Below are positions 39,559-49,359 of a stretch of DNA of 64,000 nt, piece by piece. The translations under genes and the position numbers were made by a program. Numbering within the stretch: position 1 is the first letter of the stretch; each line of letters starts with the position of its first letter. The DNA comes from Saccharomycopsis fibuligera x Saccharomycopsis cf. fibuligera (taxonomy: Eukaryota; Ascomycota; Saccharomycetes; Ascoideales; Saccharomycopsidaceae), in contig CP012817.1 in NCBI GenBank assembly GCA_001936135.1, positions 2,170,001-2,234,000 on the forward strand, read 5' to 3'. The notes beneath the pieces were generated by a model. That model did no database searches. It saw only the letters and a program-made list of their open reading frames with translations, and had not been told where the DNA came from.

Positions 39559-41910
39559 ATGGGTGTGATAAAGGTATGTCATTCTGGAGAGTTTCCATAT
39601 AATGTTCGTCTTGCTATAAAAGCCAAACAAATACTAACGATACAGGCTCTTGACCAATCGGTGGTGAACAAAATAGCTGCTGGGGAGATCATCATCTCCC
39701 CGGCCAACGCGTTGAAGGAGATGTTGGAGAACTCAATAGACGCTGGCTCCTCAGCAATACAGGTTCTTGTCAAAGAGGGTGGCTTGAAACTCTTGCAAAT
39801 TACAGACAATGGTAGTGGTATCATGAAAGATGACCTTCCGATTCTTTGCCAACGGTTCACCACCTCCAAGCTAGCCTCGTTTGAAGATTTGAACTCGATT
39901 GCTACTTACGGTTTTCGAGGAGAAGCACTAGCCAGTATCTCACATGTTGCACATTTGTCAGTGACAACTAAAACCAAAGACAGTGCTTGTGCTTGGAGAT
40001 GCCAGTATTCTATGGGCGAGCTAGTACCCCAGAAACCCAATGAAATTGCAGAACCCAAACCAGTGGCAGGCAAAACTGGGACCCAAATAACAGTAGAAAA
40101 TTTGTTTTACAATTTTACTTCCAGACTACGGTCCCTCAAGTCGCCCAATGAAGAATTTTTGAAGATCCTTGATGTGGTTAACAAGTATGCTATTCATACA
40201 GCCAACGTTGGATTTTCAGTGAAGAAAATTGGCGACTCGCATAATTCGATGATTATTAGAGAAAGTCAAAGCACTAAAGAAAGAATTAGGATGGTTTATG
40301 GTTCCAGCGTAGCTAATAACCTTGTCGAAGTCAATTTGGATGAAGGGTATTTAGACTATGGGCTCATTCTGGCAAAAGGGCAAGTTACAAATATGAACTA
40401 CAGCTCCAACAAGAAAACAGCACAAACTGTATTTTTCATCAACAACCGGTTAGTTAATTGCGACCCTTTGAAAAGAGCACTCATGAATGTATTTTCAGTG
40501 TACTTACCAAAGGGATACAAGCCCTTCATATACATGAGCTTGCAGATCAAACCAAGCCATTTAGATGTCAACATTCACCCAACGAAAAAAGAGGTGCGGT
40601 TTTTAAATGAGGATGAGATTGTTGAATTTATTTGCTCTGGTGTGCAAGCAGAATTAAATAAATTGGACGATCTGAGAACGTTTCGCACCCAAATTGCTTT
40701 GCCAAAGAAAAATTATCTTGAGATGCTGCAACTGTCACAATCTTCCCAATCTCCTCAACCAACAAAAAAGCAAAAGACTGCACTTACTCACAATCAGCTA
40801 CAATCATTCAGGTATGGATCTTCATCTCAACCATCATTTTCAAAAGGACCATCAAAAATTCAGGACAGTAAACTTGTGAGGGTTGACGCAAGTCAGCAAA
40901 AAATCACTTCCTTTTTAAGCTCTAACGGATCAAGCCAGTCACAAAAGCCAGTGAGGAATAATGAAAACATTGATAGTGAAGACTTGCACCAAGATGATTC
41001 AGAAGAAGAGGAAGAAAAAGAAAGGGAATATGAGAGCACTAATGATCAGTCATTTGCAGAACACTCAGAGTTTGAAGTTGCCCCTTCAAGCAATACTGAT
41101 ATTTTGTCAGTTAGTAAGAATAATTTTACTTTTGTTGCAAATGAGCGGGTCAGTGTGAAAATAGATACCATTCTTGAGCTCCGCAGTGAGGTAGAACGAG
41201 GAGTTAACAAGGAGCTTACCGAAGTGTTTTCAAGTTTTGTATTTGTGGGTATTGTGCAGTACGCTAACCGAATGCTTACTTTCCAGCATGATATCGGGCT
41301 TTTCTTGGTAGACTACGGAAAACTATTTTACAATCTTTTTTACCAGATTGGGTTATCTGACTTCAAAAATTTTGGCAAAATTTTTCTCAAGGAAGAAGTC
41401 TCAATAAGGGAGACTGTGCGCTTTGTTCTCAGTCAGACCACCCACAATAGTATAGAAGAAAATGAGCAATTTATTGACGAGGCGATCGTGGACGTGATAC
41501 GCCTCAAAGATATGCTTGAAGAATACTTTGGTATGACGATTGATACTTCAGATCCTAGCGACCCCAAATTGATTTCCCTTCCGTTGTTGTTGAAAAACTA
41601 CATACCACCAATGGATAAGCTTGCAATATTTTTGTATAAAGTGCTTCTGAAAATTGACTTCAAGAGTGAACGAGCTTGCTTAAATGGAATGCTCAAGGAA
41701 ATTGCTCTTTTTTACGTACCTGAACCTAAGCCCGAGTTTGATAAGTTGTGCAATGGTGAAGAGACAGAGGAGGTTGAAGAATACAACAGAAGTATCGAGT
41801 TGTTGCTTAGCGTGGTGAAAAGGCGGTTCTTAGCAACGGAGGAAATGATTAACTCGATAATCGAGGTAGCAAACTTACCGTCATTGTACAAGTGTTTTGA
41901 GCGGTGCTAG
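39559..41910 (+). CDS. MLH1: DNA mismatch repair protein Mlh1, one in-frame intron
   Basis: Exon 1 is 39559-39573 (MGVIK). The intron 39574-39645 has GTATGT, TACTAAC and CAG. Exon 2 is 39646-41910. The spliced product, 759 residues, joins IK to ALDQSVVNKIAAGEII exactly as in other Mlh1 proteins. The GHKL ATPase is complete: NSIDAG, DNGSGI, TTSKL, YGFRGEALASIS, then NIHPTKKEVRF. The linker is acidic and polar and carries QQKITSFL (residues 422-429), which resembles a PCNA-interacting box. The C-terminus ends CFERC, the family hallmark that completes the Mlh1-Pms1 endonuclease site. Mlh1 acts with Pms1 after MutS recognition of mismatches, and with Mlh3 in meiosis. The 72-nt intron is a multiple of three with no stop, so unspliced RNA also encodes a full protein with 24 extra residues. 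Confidence 0.97.
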   Translation: MGVIKVCHSGEFPYNVRLAIKAKQILTIQALDQSVVNKIAAGEIIISPANALKEMLENSIDAGSSAIQVLVKEGGLKLLQITDNGSGIMKDDLPILCQRFTTSKLASFEDLNSIATYGFRGEALASISHVAHLSVTTKTKDSACAWRCQYSMGELVPQKPNEIAEPKPVAGKTGTQITVENLFYNFTSRLRSLKSPNEEFLKILDVVNKYAIHTANVGFSVKKIGDSHNSMIIRESQSTKERIRMVYGSSVANNLVEVNLDEGYLDYGLILAKGQVTNMNYSSNKKTAQTVFFINNRLVNCDPLKRALMNVFSVYLPKGYKPFIYMSLQIKPSHLDVNIHPTKKEVRFLNEDEIVEFICSGVQAELNKLDDLRTFRTQIALPKKNYLEMLQLSQSSQSPQPTKKQKTALTHNQLQSFRYGSSSQPSFSKGPSKIQDSKLVRVDASQQKITSFLSSNGSSQSQKPVRNNENIDSEDLHQDDSEEEEEKEREYESTNDQSFAEHSEFEVAPSSNTDILSVSKNNFTFVANERVSVKIDTILELRSEVERGVNKELTEVFSSFVFVGIVQYANRMLTFQHDIGLFLVDYGKLFYNLFYQIGLSDFKNFGKIFLKEEVSIRETVRFVLSQTTHNSIEENEQFIDEAIVDVIRLKDMLEEYFGMTIDTSDPSDPKLISLPLLLKNYIPPMDKLAIFLYKVLLKIDFKSERACLNGMLKEIALFYVPEPKPEFDKLCNGEETEEVEEYNRSIELLLSVVKRRFLATEEMINSIIEVANLPSLYKCFERC

Positions 41911-42403
41911 GATGGTAAGTTGGTTGTGCAGAATTTAGGCTACTTAAGATACAGGGTTTTAGACATTTGAGTATTAGGTTTGTAAGATTATATTGTCTTT
42001 ATTGTCTTCATGATTATTAGTAATTATCACGATGTAAGTAGCTCACTATTGTCTATTTATCAGTTATAAAATCACTCATACATATAGCTACCATAAGATC
42101 CTTATTGTCCCAGTTTATCAACTGTAGACATTAGTAAGAAGGCATTATCTTCGACGCCATTTGAGCACTCTCATTGGCTGGCGGCCTTATCGGTGGCATG
42201 CTAATTGCGCGGAGGAATTCGCGTGGGAGGAAGCGCTCGGGGCGGAGATTCCGTGCAAATTATGATAAGAATCGGTGCTTGTATTAGTAGAAATAGTGGT
42301 TATCACCTTTAAATAACAGCGCAATCGAATATAACAGCAACACTGGAATCATCAAAACAACTAAAACAAAAATAACACTAGCACACTAAATAGTTAACTA
42401 AAG
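41911..42403. promoter_or_regulatory. Aldehyde dehydrogenase promoter
   Basis: 493 bp. A GC-rich patch (about 42175-42255) contains CGG-agatt-CCG (42243-42253), an inverted CGG pair with a 5-bp spacer of the kind bound by Zn2Cys6 regulators. The regulator is not known. Confidence 0.5.
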
Positions 42404-43927
42404 ATGTGCTTGTCCGAACACGTTACTATAGATCTCCCTAGTGGTCACAGCTACAAGCAGCCTACCGGGCTCTTCATCAACAACAAGTTCGTTCCATCAA
42501 TCAAGGGGCGCACCATTTCTTCAATAAATCCAGCCACTGGCCAGCCAATTGCTACTATTTATGAAGCCACGGAGGAAGACGTTAAAAAAGCGGTTAAGGC
42601 CGCCCGTGAAGCCTTCCACAAGACATGGAAAAAGACCTCACCAACTGACAGATCAACTCTTCTTTACAAACTCGCGGACTTGATTGACAAAAACAAGGAG
42701 TTGCTCAGTGCTATTGAGGCTCACGACTCTGGTAAGCCATTTACCACCAATGCCGCTGGAGACATTGAAGATGTTTTTGCAGTTTTCAAATACTATGCTG
42801 GTTGGGCTGACAAGATTCATGGGAAGACTATTCCTTTAGATGAAGACCATTTAATTTATACCGTGCATGAACCTGTGGGAGTCACTGGACAAATCATTCC
42901 ATGGAACTATCCATTAGACATGCTTGCTTGGAAAATTGCACCCTCGCTTGCTGCAGGTAACACAGTTGTTCTCAAGACCTCTGAGCTCACTCCATTATCT
43001 GCATTATTCTTTGCTAATTTGTTTGTTGAGGCCGGTTTTCCGGCTGGCGTGGTGAATATCTTGAGTGGTACTGGTGTCGAGTGCGGCAAACCTCTAGCCA
43101 GTCACCCAGAAATTAACAAAGTGGCCTTCACTGGGTCCACCGCTGTTGGAAAACTCATTTCACAATATGCTGCCCAAAATTTAACCCCAGTATCGATGGA
43201 AACCGGTGGCAAGTCTCCGGCAGTAGTATTTGCTGATGCTAATTTGGAAAAGGTCGCTTACTGGACAGCGTTTGGTATCTTTTTCAATAGTGGCCAAGTT
43301 TGCTCTGCTACTTCCAGAATTTTGGTGCATGAGCTGGTCCACGATAAGTTCGTTGAGCTCTTGGTTGCATTGACAAAGAAATCATACCTAAATGGCGATC
43401 CGTTTTCCGACAACAATGATGACGCTAAAGATATCACTATTATTGGCCCACAGATTTCCGAGAAGCAACAAACGAGAATCTTAGACTACATTGAAATTGG
43501 AAAAAAAGAGGGTGCTAGAGTTGTCACTGGTGGCTCCAAGCCAGAAGCTAAAGCTCTTGCTAACGGCTTTTACGTGCAGCCAACAATCCTTGATAATGTC
43601 AATAAGAATATGAGAGTTTTTAAAGAAGAAATTTTTGGCCCAGTGGTTACTATTACCACTTTCGCTACTGAAAGAGAAGCAATTGAATTGGCCAATGACA
43701 CTCAATACGGGTTAGGGGCCTCTGTTTTTACTACCGATTTAATCAAAGCCCATCATGTTGCTGGTGAGATTGAGTCCGGTACAGTATGGATAAATTCCAG
43801 TAATGAAGGCGACCCAAAGATCCCATTTGGTGGAGTCAAGAAGAGTGGGTTTGGTAGAGAGTTAGGCGAATATGCGCTCTCGTTGTATACTCATGTGAAG
43901 GCTGTGACTGTCAATTTGGAAAGATAA
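42404..43927 (+). CDS. Aldehyde dehydrogenase, NAD-type, cytosolic
   Basis: 507 residues, normal for the family, starting MCLSEHVTIDLPSG with no presequence, which suggests a cytosolic enzyme. GQIIPWNYP, FTGSTAVG (Rossmann loop), METGGKSP with the general base Glu266, and SGQVCSATSR with catalytic Cys300 are all present. After the strand VVLKTSE a Glu holds the position that favours NAD+ (yeast Ald6 lacks it and uses NADP+). EIFGPVVTI and PFGGVKKSGFGRE complete the core. It oxidises acetaldehyde or similar aldehydes to acids. Codon 312 is CTG in HE-x-VHDKF; relatives have Ser or Gly there, so Ser decoding fits. It is an ALD4/5/6-type relative, but which one cannot be decided here. Confidence 0.92.
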   Translation: MCLSEHVTIDLPSGHSYKQPTGLFINNKFVPSIKGRTISSINPATGQPIATIYEATEEDVKKAVKAAREAFHKTWKKTSPTDRSTLLYKLADLIDKNKELLSAIEAHDSGKPFTTNAAGDIEDVFAVFKYYAGWADKIHGKTIPLDEDHLIYTVHEPVGVTGQIIPWNYPLDMLAWKIAPSLAAGNTVVLKTSELTPLSALFFANLFVEAGFPAGVVNILSGTGVECGKPLASHPEINKVAFTGSTAVGKLISQYAAQNLTPVSMETGGKSPAVVFADANLEKVAYWTAFGIFFNSGQVCSATSRILVHELVHDKFVELLVALTKKSYLNGDPFSDNNDDAKDITIIGPQISEKQQTRILDYIEIGKKEGARVVTGGSKPEAKALANGFYVQPTILDNVNKNMRVFKEEIFGPVVTITTFATEREAIELANDTQYGLGASVFTTDLIKAHHVAGEIESGTVWINSSNEGDPKIPFGGVKKSGFGRELGEYALSLYTHVKAVTVNLER

Positions 43928-44532
43928 AAAGTACAGTGTGTTCTATACGTTATTTTAGATTGTTACCTAGATTATATATAATTTTCTGATGAATCAAATT
44001 CTAGTCACGCTACGCGACTAGCTGGTTTTGTGTGAATTTTGTAGCTTTTTTAACTCTTATTATCGTTCTTAAAGATTGTGTACCTCACTATATGATGCGT
44101 TTAGCATATTGTATGTTTATGTGCTATGGACAAAATCACCATGTTGCCTCTGGCAAAATTACGCAGTTCTGTGTTTCAACAAATTTGAAAAACAGGTAAC
44201 TTGAAACTGTAAAGGATAGCCACAGCCTCAATGCTTTCTCTGGGCTAACAATCTGCATGTTGGGTGGATCGGTAACGGCGGTACTCATCCATCGCTAGTG
44301 CAACCAACGCTTGCGGCTGCCTACATTTCGGGTGTTCCGAGAAGCCTGTTTTAGTCCCCGTATTTGCTTGGCGTGGTCTCACTTGCTCCGCTGTTGCTGC
44401 CTCCCCTTTCATCTTCTATAAAAAGGTGCTACAACTCAACAGCAACTGTGTACTTTTCTTTTCTTTTTTTATTCACTTTTTGTTTTTTTGTTTTTTTGAT
44501 TCTACGAAAGAGTTAAAAATTTCTGGTTCAAA
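43928..44532. promoter_or_regulatory. SNG1 promoter
   Basis: 605 bp. TATAAAAA (44417-44424) lies about 110 bp before the SNG1 ATG. CGG-gtgtt-CCG (44329-44339), within TTCGGGTGTTCCGAGAA, repeats the inverted-CGG spacing found before the neighbouring aldehyde dehydrogenase gene. Confidence 0.6.
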
Positions 44533-46656
44533 ATGTCTCTGGAGTCAAAATCCAATAGCAAAGCTAGCTCCTCGCCATCACAATACGAGGATGCAGCAGT
44601 ACCGTCTACGATTATAAACAACAACAATAGTCAACACAGCGCGGCTGGAGGTACTGCTAATGCTACGAGTGCAAATGCAAATTCAAGCACGAATTTGAAT
44701 AAAGACGCGCCTGTAGAAACGAATGAACCTTTTGATAGGAATTATGAACTTGGCTACGGAGATACACATAGTGATGCTCCTATTGCACAAACAGACTCAT
44801 TATCCCCACTCGAATCAGCATCAGACGATTTTGGCGAACACGCACCAGCAGCATACGTTGCAAATGATCAAAGACAAAAGCAAATGCAGCAACAGCAATA
44901 TGAATCCGGAAGCAGACACTCGTCCCGGGTTGCTGCTAGCAGTCGACAGAATAGCAATGGGAGCTCAAATATTGATAACCGCAACGGCGATGGCTTGAGT
45001 AGGAAACGCACTCAGGGGAACTCAATGAGGAGAATATTCATTTCTGAAGTCAGCGACAGCGAAAACGATGACGAAACAGGACTTGAACTTGAACACAGTA
45101 ACTATGGTGATACTGACATTATGGGCGCTTTGCAACTTTCGCGAACTTTGGGTGGTGATGATGCCTCTGAAGGAGACGAAGAAACCAACGCTAATAACTA
45201 TGGTGCTGATACAGAAAGCAAACAGGGAGAGATTCAGAAGATGCCATCCCTCAGAAAAAGGCGATCAACTATTATTGAACAAGTCAAGCAAAAGTTTGGG
45301 TTTTGGGATAGAGACTTTCGCGAAGAAAGGTGGAAACAATTTGCTCGTCTCGGGGTGCTTGTGTTTTTCATTTCGTGTCTCTTTATGATGGTGAATGCGG
45401 TATATACTGGAGCTTACTATAATCGATACACGCGGCTTCACAATTTAAAATTTTATGTGGTAAATGAAGATCAAGAACACGATGGAGTGCCGCCTTTGAT
45501 TGGGAACCTAGTCACTGCTATTGCTAATGATCCGGCTACAAAGAGCATTGGTAATTGGCAAGCCGTGAACCTAGAAGAGTTCCGCAGTGTGGCAACGCTG
45601 CATGGTAACGGCAATGATTTAGAAAAGGACCTTAAACGGCGTATAAGGCATGGGAAGGCCTGGGGAGCCATCTATGTTAAACCAAATGCCACCTACCAGC
45701 TTTATCATGCAATCACGACAAACAGTTCTGATTTCAATGTGTCTCAGAATTTGGTAGATGCTTTGTATGCTACTGGGAGAGACCCGCTTAACGTCCCGGT
45801 ATACGTCTTACCTCAATTGGCTAAGTTTGAACAAATATACCTTGGGCAGATTTCTAAAGGTCTTTATAATCCACTTGTCAATAAGGTTCTTGCTCCAAAC
45901 AATGCACTTGATGCTGCCATTGGCAACTCCAATACTTTAAAAATGCTTTCTTCACCTCCAAACTTTTACTATAATGACATTATTCCTGTCACTTCAATTA
46001 TGGTGATTCCTACCATCCAGCTAGGAATGGTCTACATTTTACTTTTTGCTTTCTTTGGATTTATCTCTTCACTCAAAATTCACATTTATGTCTCCAAAAA
46101 AGTTAAAGGATTTCATTTCATTGCGTACCGTATGCTTGCCTCACAATCCACCTACATCATCTTAGGACTTGCTTACTGTTCATTGAATGCTATGTTCAAA
46201 GTACCTTACGCTACCACATTTGGTAATTCGGGTTTCTTGGTGCTTTGGGCCATCACTTACCTTGCCATTAATGCCCTTGGTACCATTAATGAATGTATGG
46301 CAATGATCTGTTTCTGCTTTTTCCCACCGCTGATTGGGCCATGGATTCTCACTTGGACCGTGCTCAACATTACTCCAACATTTTCATTAATTTCATTATG
46401 TCCAATTTTTTACAGGTATGGGTACGCTGTTCCGACTTATAATTTTTACCAGTGCTTGATTGTCATATTTTGTGATAACTATAAAGGAAATTTGGGTCGG
46501 CATATTGGGGTTTTAGTGGCCTGGTGTATTGTTGGGAATATATGCGTGCCTTTGGCTCAAATGAGAGTTGGTAAATTTATGAAGCATAAAAGAGAAAAAG
46601 AAGCTAAAAAATTAGAGGAAAAAAATTTGAGAGAGAAGGAAAAATTGGCTACTTGA
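44533..46656 (+). CDS. SNG1: Sng1-family membrane protein (nitrosoguanidine resistance, DUF3533)
   Basis: 707 residues. The first about 240 are polar, low-complexity and presumably cytosolic. A membrane span (LGVLVFFISCLFMMVNAVY) starts near 275 and leads to a lumenal or exofacial domain of about 190 residues (YVVNEDQEHDG, NWQAVNLEEF, WGAIYVKPNATY). Five more hydrophobic spans follow from about 485, then a charged Lys/Glu tail. This one-plus-five topology and the LPVVGP-like end pattern match Sng1/DUF3533, ABC-2-like membrane proteins. Sng1 gives resistance to nitrosoguanidine and other drugs, and in yeast affects phospholipid asymmetry and is controlled by Yrr1. The substrate is not known. 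Confidence 0.88.
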   Translation: MSLESKSNSKASSSPSQYEDAAVPSTIINNNNSQHSAAGGTANATSANANSSTNLNKDAPVETNEPFDRNYELGYGDTHSDAPIAQTDSLSPLESASDDFGEHAPAAYVANDQRQKQMQQQQYESGSRHSSRVAASSRQNSNGSSNIDNRNGDGLSRKRTQGNSMRRIFISEVSDSENDDETGLELEHSNYGDTDIMGALQLSRTLGGDDASEGDEETNANNYGADTESKQGEIQKMPSLRKRRSTIIEQVKQKFGFWDRDFREERWKQFARLGVLVFFISCLFMMVNAVYTGAYYNRYTRLHNLKFYVVNEDQEHDGVPPLIGNLVTAIANDPATKSIGNWQAVNLEEFRSVATLHGNGNDLEKDLKRRIRHGKAWGAIYVKPNATYQLYHAITTNSSDFNVSQNLVDALYATGRDPLNVPVYVLPQLAKFEQIYLGQISKGLYNPLVNKVLAPNNALDAAIGNSNTLKMLSSPPNFYYNDIIPVTSIMVIPTIQLGMVYILLFAFFGFISSLKIHIYVSKKVKGFHFIAYRMLASQSTYIILGLAYCSLNAMFKVPYATTFGNSGFLVLWAITYLAINALGTINECMAMICFCFFPPLIGPWILTWTVLNITPTFSLISLCPIFYRYGYAVPTYNFYQCLIVIFCDNYKGNLGRHIGVLVAWCIVGNICVPLAQMRVGKFMKHKREKEAKKLEEKNLREKEKLAT

Positions 46657-47942
46657 ATTCATTATCTAGTGGATGAAAAACTATACCAAAGTTTATTTCT
46701 ATAACAATAATAGTGCCAATAGTGGCCCAATTTTAAATATGGTGCTTGTCCAGTGGTTTTTGAAGCATTGCACTGTACGGGGTACTGTGAGATTTTATCA
46801 AATTTACCGCTTGGTGTCGGTTTCGAGCAATCCGAACAAAATATGATACAAATTGGATACTGTTTTTTTATTTTCCTTGTTTCATTTTTCAGTGATTATC
46901 TGTAAAGCGCTCGCTTACTGTTGTGAAAATTGTTTGCGTATTGCTGGAAGCTTTCACGTTTAGTACATCGCTATTAAAAAGTGATTGAAAGTCTTTTTGA
47001 GCTACGCCGCATTATTGCCCTCCGCGATTACGATTTTGATCTGAAAACGGACATGGTCTTAGTTGGCATGTAGACGTCTACGAAATGCAGACAGAAAGGT
47101 TAGATAACAACAATTAATTATTCATCAGTTACCAGTACCTATATTATTAGGGGCTTTGTTTTTATTTTTTCCGTTTCTTTTTGCCGATGGTTGATTTTTT
47201 GCAAAAATCCACCTTCGCATGGAATGGCTGTTTGAATGTTCCGTTTGCCGAATTTTGGCTGGTGGAGTCCGCAATTTAGTACTCATTAGATAAACAAGTT
47301 TGTACTCCAAAAATCATCATTTGAAAATTTCATAATTTTATTTATCTAGGTTTCCTTACTCATTTTTCTATTATATCCAACGGATAGGACTTGCATGCAA
47401 TTAGACACTGCAATGGAAATTAACGCATGTTCAAGACACTTTTGACATATGCCTTGTTCCTGCGCTTTTATGCTTTGAACTGCTGTAGCCAAAATACCAG
47501 TCTTTGAAATTCAATTCAATTGACTTTAAAAGCATACCAACTTCTGTTAGTCTTGAAATATAAGGTATTAATTTATCAGGTCCAGAAACCACGGTTGTTA
47601 GTCCTATTGGCACATAATCAAAATTACTGCTGTGGGTATTCTACTTACCAGAGCAAATATGATTCTCTTTGAGAGCGCTTTTACGCATAAACATAACTTT
47701 GCAAAAACTAAAACGGGACCTAGAGTTTAATGTAGTAAAACGTCAACAAGTTATTGCAGAAAGGCAAAAACATATAGTAAGAGTTTTTATGTATACTTAG
47801 TCGAAAACCTGTTTTCGCTAATAACTTGATCCAATTGTAACAATTTTGTGTGTGCATTAGCCAGCAGATACAACACTCTGGTACGTCATAGAAACATTAT
47901 AAGAGCAACATATACTAATTAAATAAGCTTTACATCACTATT
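46657..47942. other. Convergent spacer with short frames of doubtful status
   Basis: 1286 bp. A minus-strand frame at 47613-47431 (IPYISRLTEVGMLLKSIELN) and another at 47310-47125 (basic, MRRWIFAKNQPSAKRNG) look somewhat coding-like. Neither has a good start context or a recognisable family, and stops interrupt upstream continuation. They could be gene relics or chance. No RNA gene recognised. Confidence 0.4.
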
Positions 47943-48785
47943 TTACAATTTATGTCTCAACTGTCCTTTGGCAATCAAAGCAAACCGTTTTTGAGGTATC
48001 CCAGTCAAGAACCGTCTATGTCCAGCGGCGACCTCAGTAGCATTATTTGCTGAAATTCGATCATCCCAGTTAGCCTTAATCAACTGCTTGATCTGCTTCA
48101 CCGATTCAAAGCACAACCCTTTTACTGAATCATTCACCTCTTTAACTACTGCGTCATTAAACTTCGCAATATCAGAAATATTAAACACCTTATTCAATAG
48201 TCCGGCCTCTTGCAACGCAGAGCCAGTGATTCTTTTAGACAAAAGTAATGCTTCATTGGCTCTTGATACACCCATTTTGTGAAACAAAGTCACTGATGCT
48301 GCGCCTTCTGTAACTAAGCCCAAATTTGCAAATGGAAGTAACAAGTAAACTGACTTAAGGTCTCGCGCATAAATCAAATCGCAAAGTAAAACAAGGGAAG
48401 CACTAAGACCAACCACCGGGCCATTTAATGCCGCAACAAGAATTTTGGAATGACGTTGGAGCACATCGACAAGCAAAACATTGTTTCCAACAAATGTCTT
48501 CTTAACCAGTTCAGAAACTTCATCGCGATCAAGTTCACCATTTTTGCCAACAGATGGTCGGGATTGCCGGATATCAGCTCCTGCTGAAAAGAATTTACCG
48601 GTGCCCGTAAAAATAGTGGCAATGGTGTTTTGTTCTGCTTCAGCGCGCTCAATGAGAGAAATTAGGAGACGATAATGATCGTATGCAAAGGCATTATATT
48701 TAGCCGGGCGGTTAAATTTGATGATGACAACGTGGGCCTCTACGTTGTATGTGATGTCGTTGAGAATGTGTTCTGGAACAGTCAT
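47943..48785 (-). CDS. ECI1: Peroxisomal enoyl-CoA isomerase Eci1
   Basis: 280 residues, a single crotonase domain. Key pieces are the CoA-binding segments IFTGTGKFFSAGADIRQ and KILVAALNGPVVGLSASLVL, the oxyanion-hole region, and NLGLVTEGAASVTLF, which holds the Glu of the isomerase class (also in S. cerevisiae Eci1 as NLGLITEGG). The protein ends LRHKL; the HKL tripeptide is a plausible type-1 peroxisomal targeting signal, close to the HRL of yeast Eci1. It moves cis/trans-3 double bonds to trans-2 during beta-oxidation of unsaturated fatty acids. A TATATATA element lies about 85-95 bp upstream in the minus sense. No oleate response element was identified with confidence. Confidence 0.93.
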   Translation of the reverse strand: MTVPEHILNDITYNVEAHVVIIKFNRPAKYNAFAYDHYRLLISLIERAEAEQNTIATIFTGTGKFFSAGADIRQSRPSVGKNGELDRDEVSELVKKTFVGNNVLLVDVLQRHSKILVAALNGPVVGLSASLVLLCDLIYARDLKSVYLLLPFANLGLVTEGAASVTLFHKMGVSRANEALLLSKRITGSALQEAGLLNKVFNISDIAKFNDAVVKEVNDSVKGLCFESVKQIKQLIKANWDDRISANNATEVAAGHRRFLTGIPQKRFALIAKGQLRHKL

Positions 48786-49359
48786 GTTTGTTGTTTTTGC
48801 GTTTCAAATATGTATTTAAGGTATTGAAGTGGAAGGCACCCATGAAGTTGGAAGACAAAGGAATGTGCGATGTATATATAATACAAAAAATTGTGGTCAT
48901 GAAAGTTCCCAATTTACGATCCTTGAACTAAGTTAGAAACTTATAGTTTTGAATATTCTGTTTAGGACTTCCAATGCGACCTATTTGGGGTTGTTCGGAG
49001 CGACATTTCAGAAGCCTCTGTTTCCTTTTTACTGTTTTAGGGCACTATTACTATCCTAGTGTTATTGATACAATTTCAGTTCTATATTGCGCTAAGGTAT
49101 GCTAGAATCGTGATAAACTAATGAACCAAAGAGTGGATGAAGATAAATACCCCTTAAACTCTAATTTAAAGCAGAGTATAGTAGCCCGAGCGGCAGTGAT
49201 ACGCTTTCGACAACTGTGTCTCCTCTTGCAATTTCGGAATATCACTACTACGCTTAGTGCAATTTTTCTATATACTTTACATTGCGGCTGTACTCGATGC
49301 TTCTTATAGAATGTGTTCATAGAATTTCATATGCAGGTTCGTTACATTTATCTTCATCA
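48786..49359. promoter_or_regulatory. ECI1 promoter and ISA2 3' flank
   Basis: 574 bp with a TATATATA element around 48871-48880. No other gene is supported. Confidence 0.5.

Noticed and set aside
39559-39645. Unspliced MLH1 start (MGVIKVCHSGEF) as the real N-terminus
   Set aside because: Full intron signals are present, and splicing gives the exact conserved IKALD junction of Mlh1.
47125-47613. Two small minus-strand frames (61 and 60 codons) as genes
   Set aside because: Weak composition support only, no family, upstream stops; kept as a note in the spacer entry.
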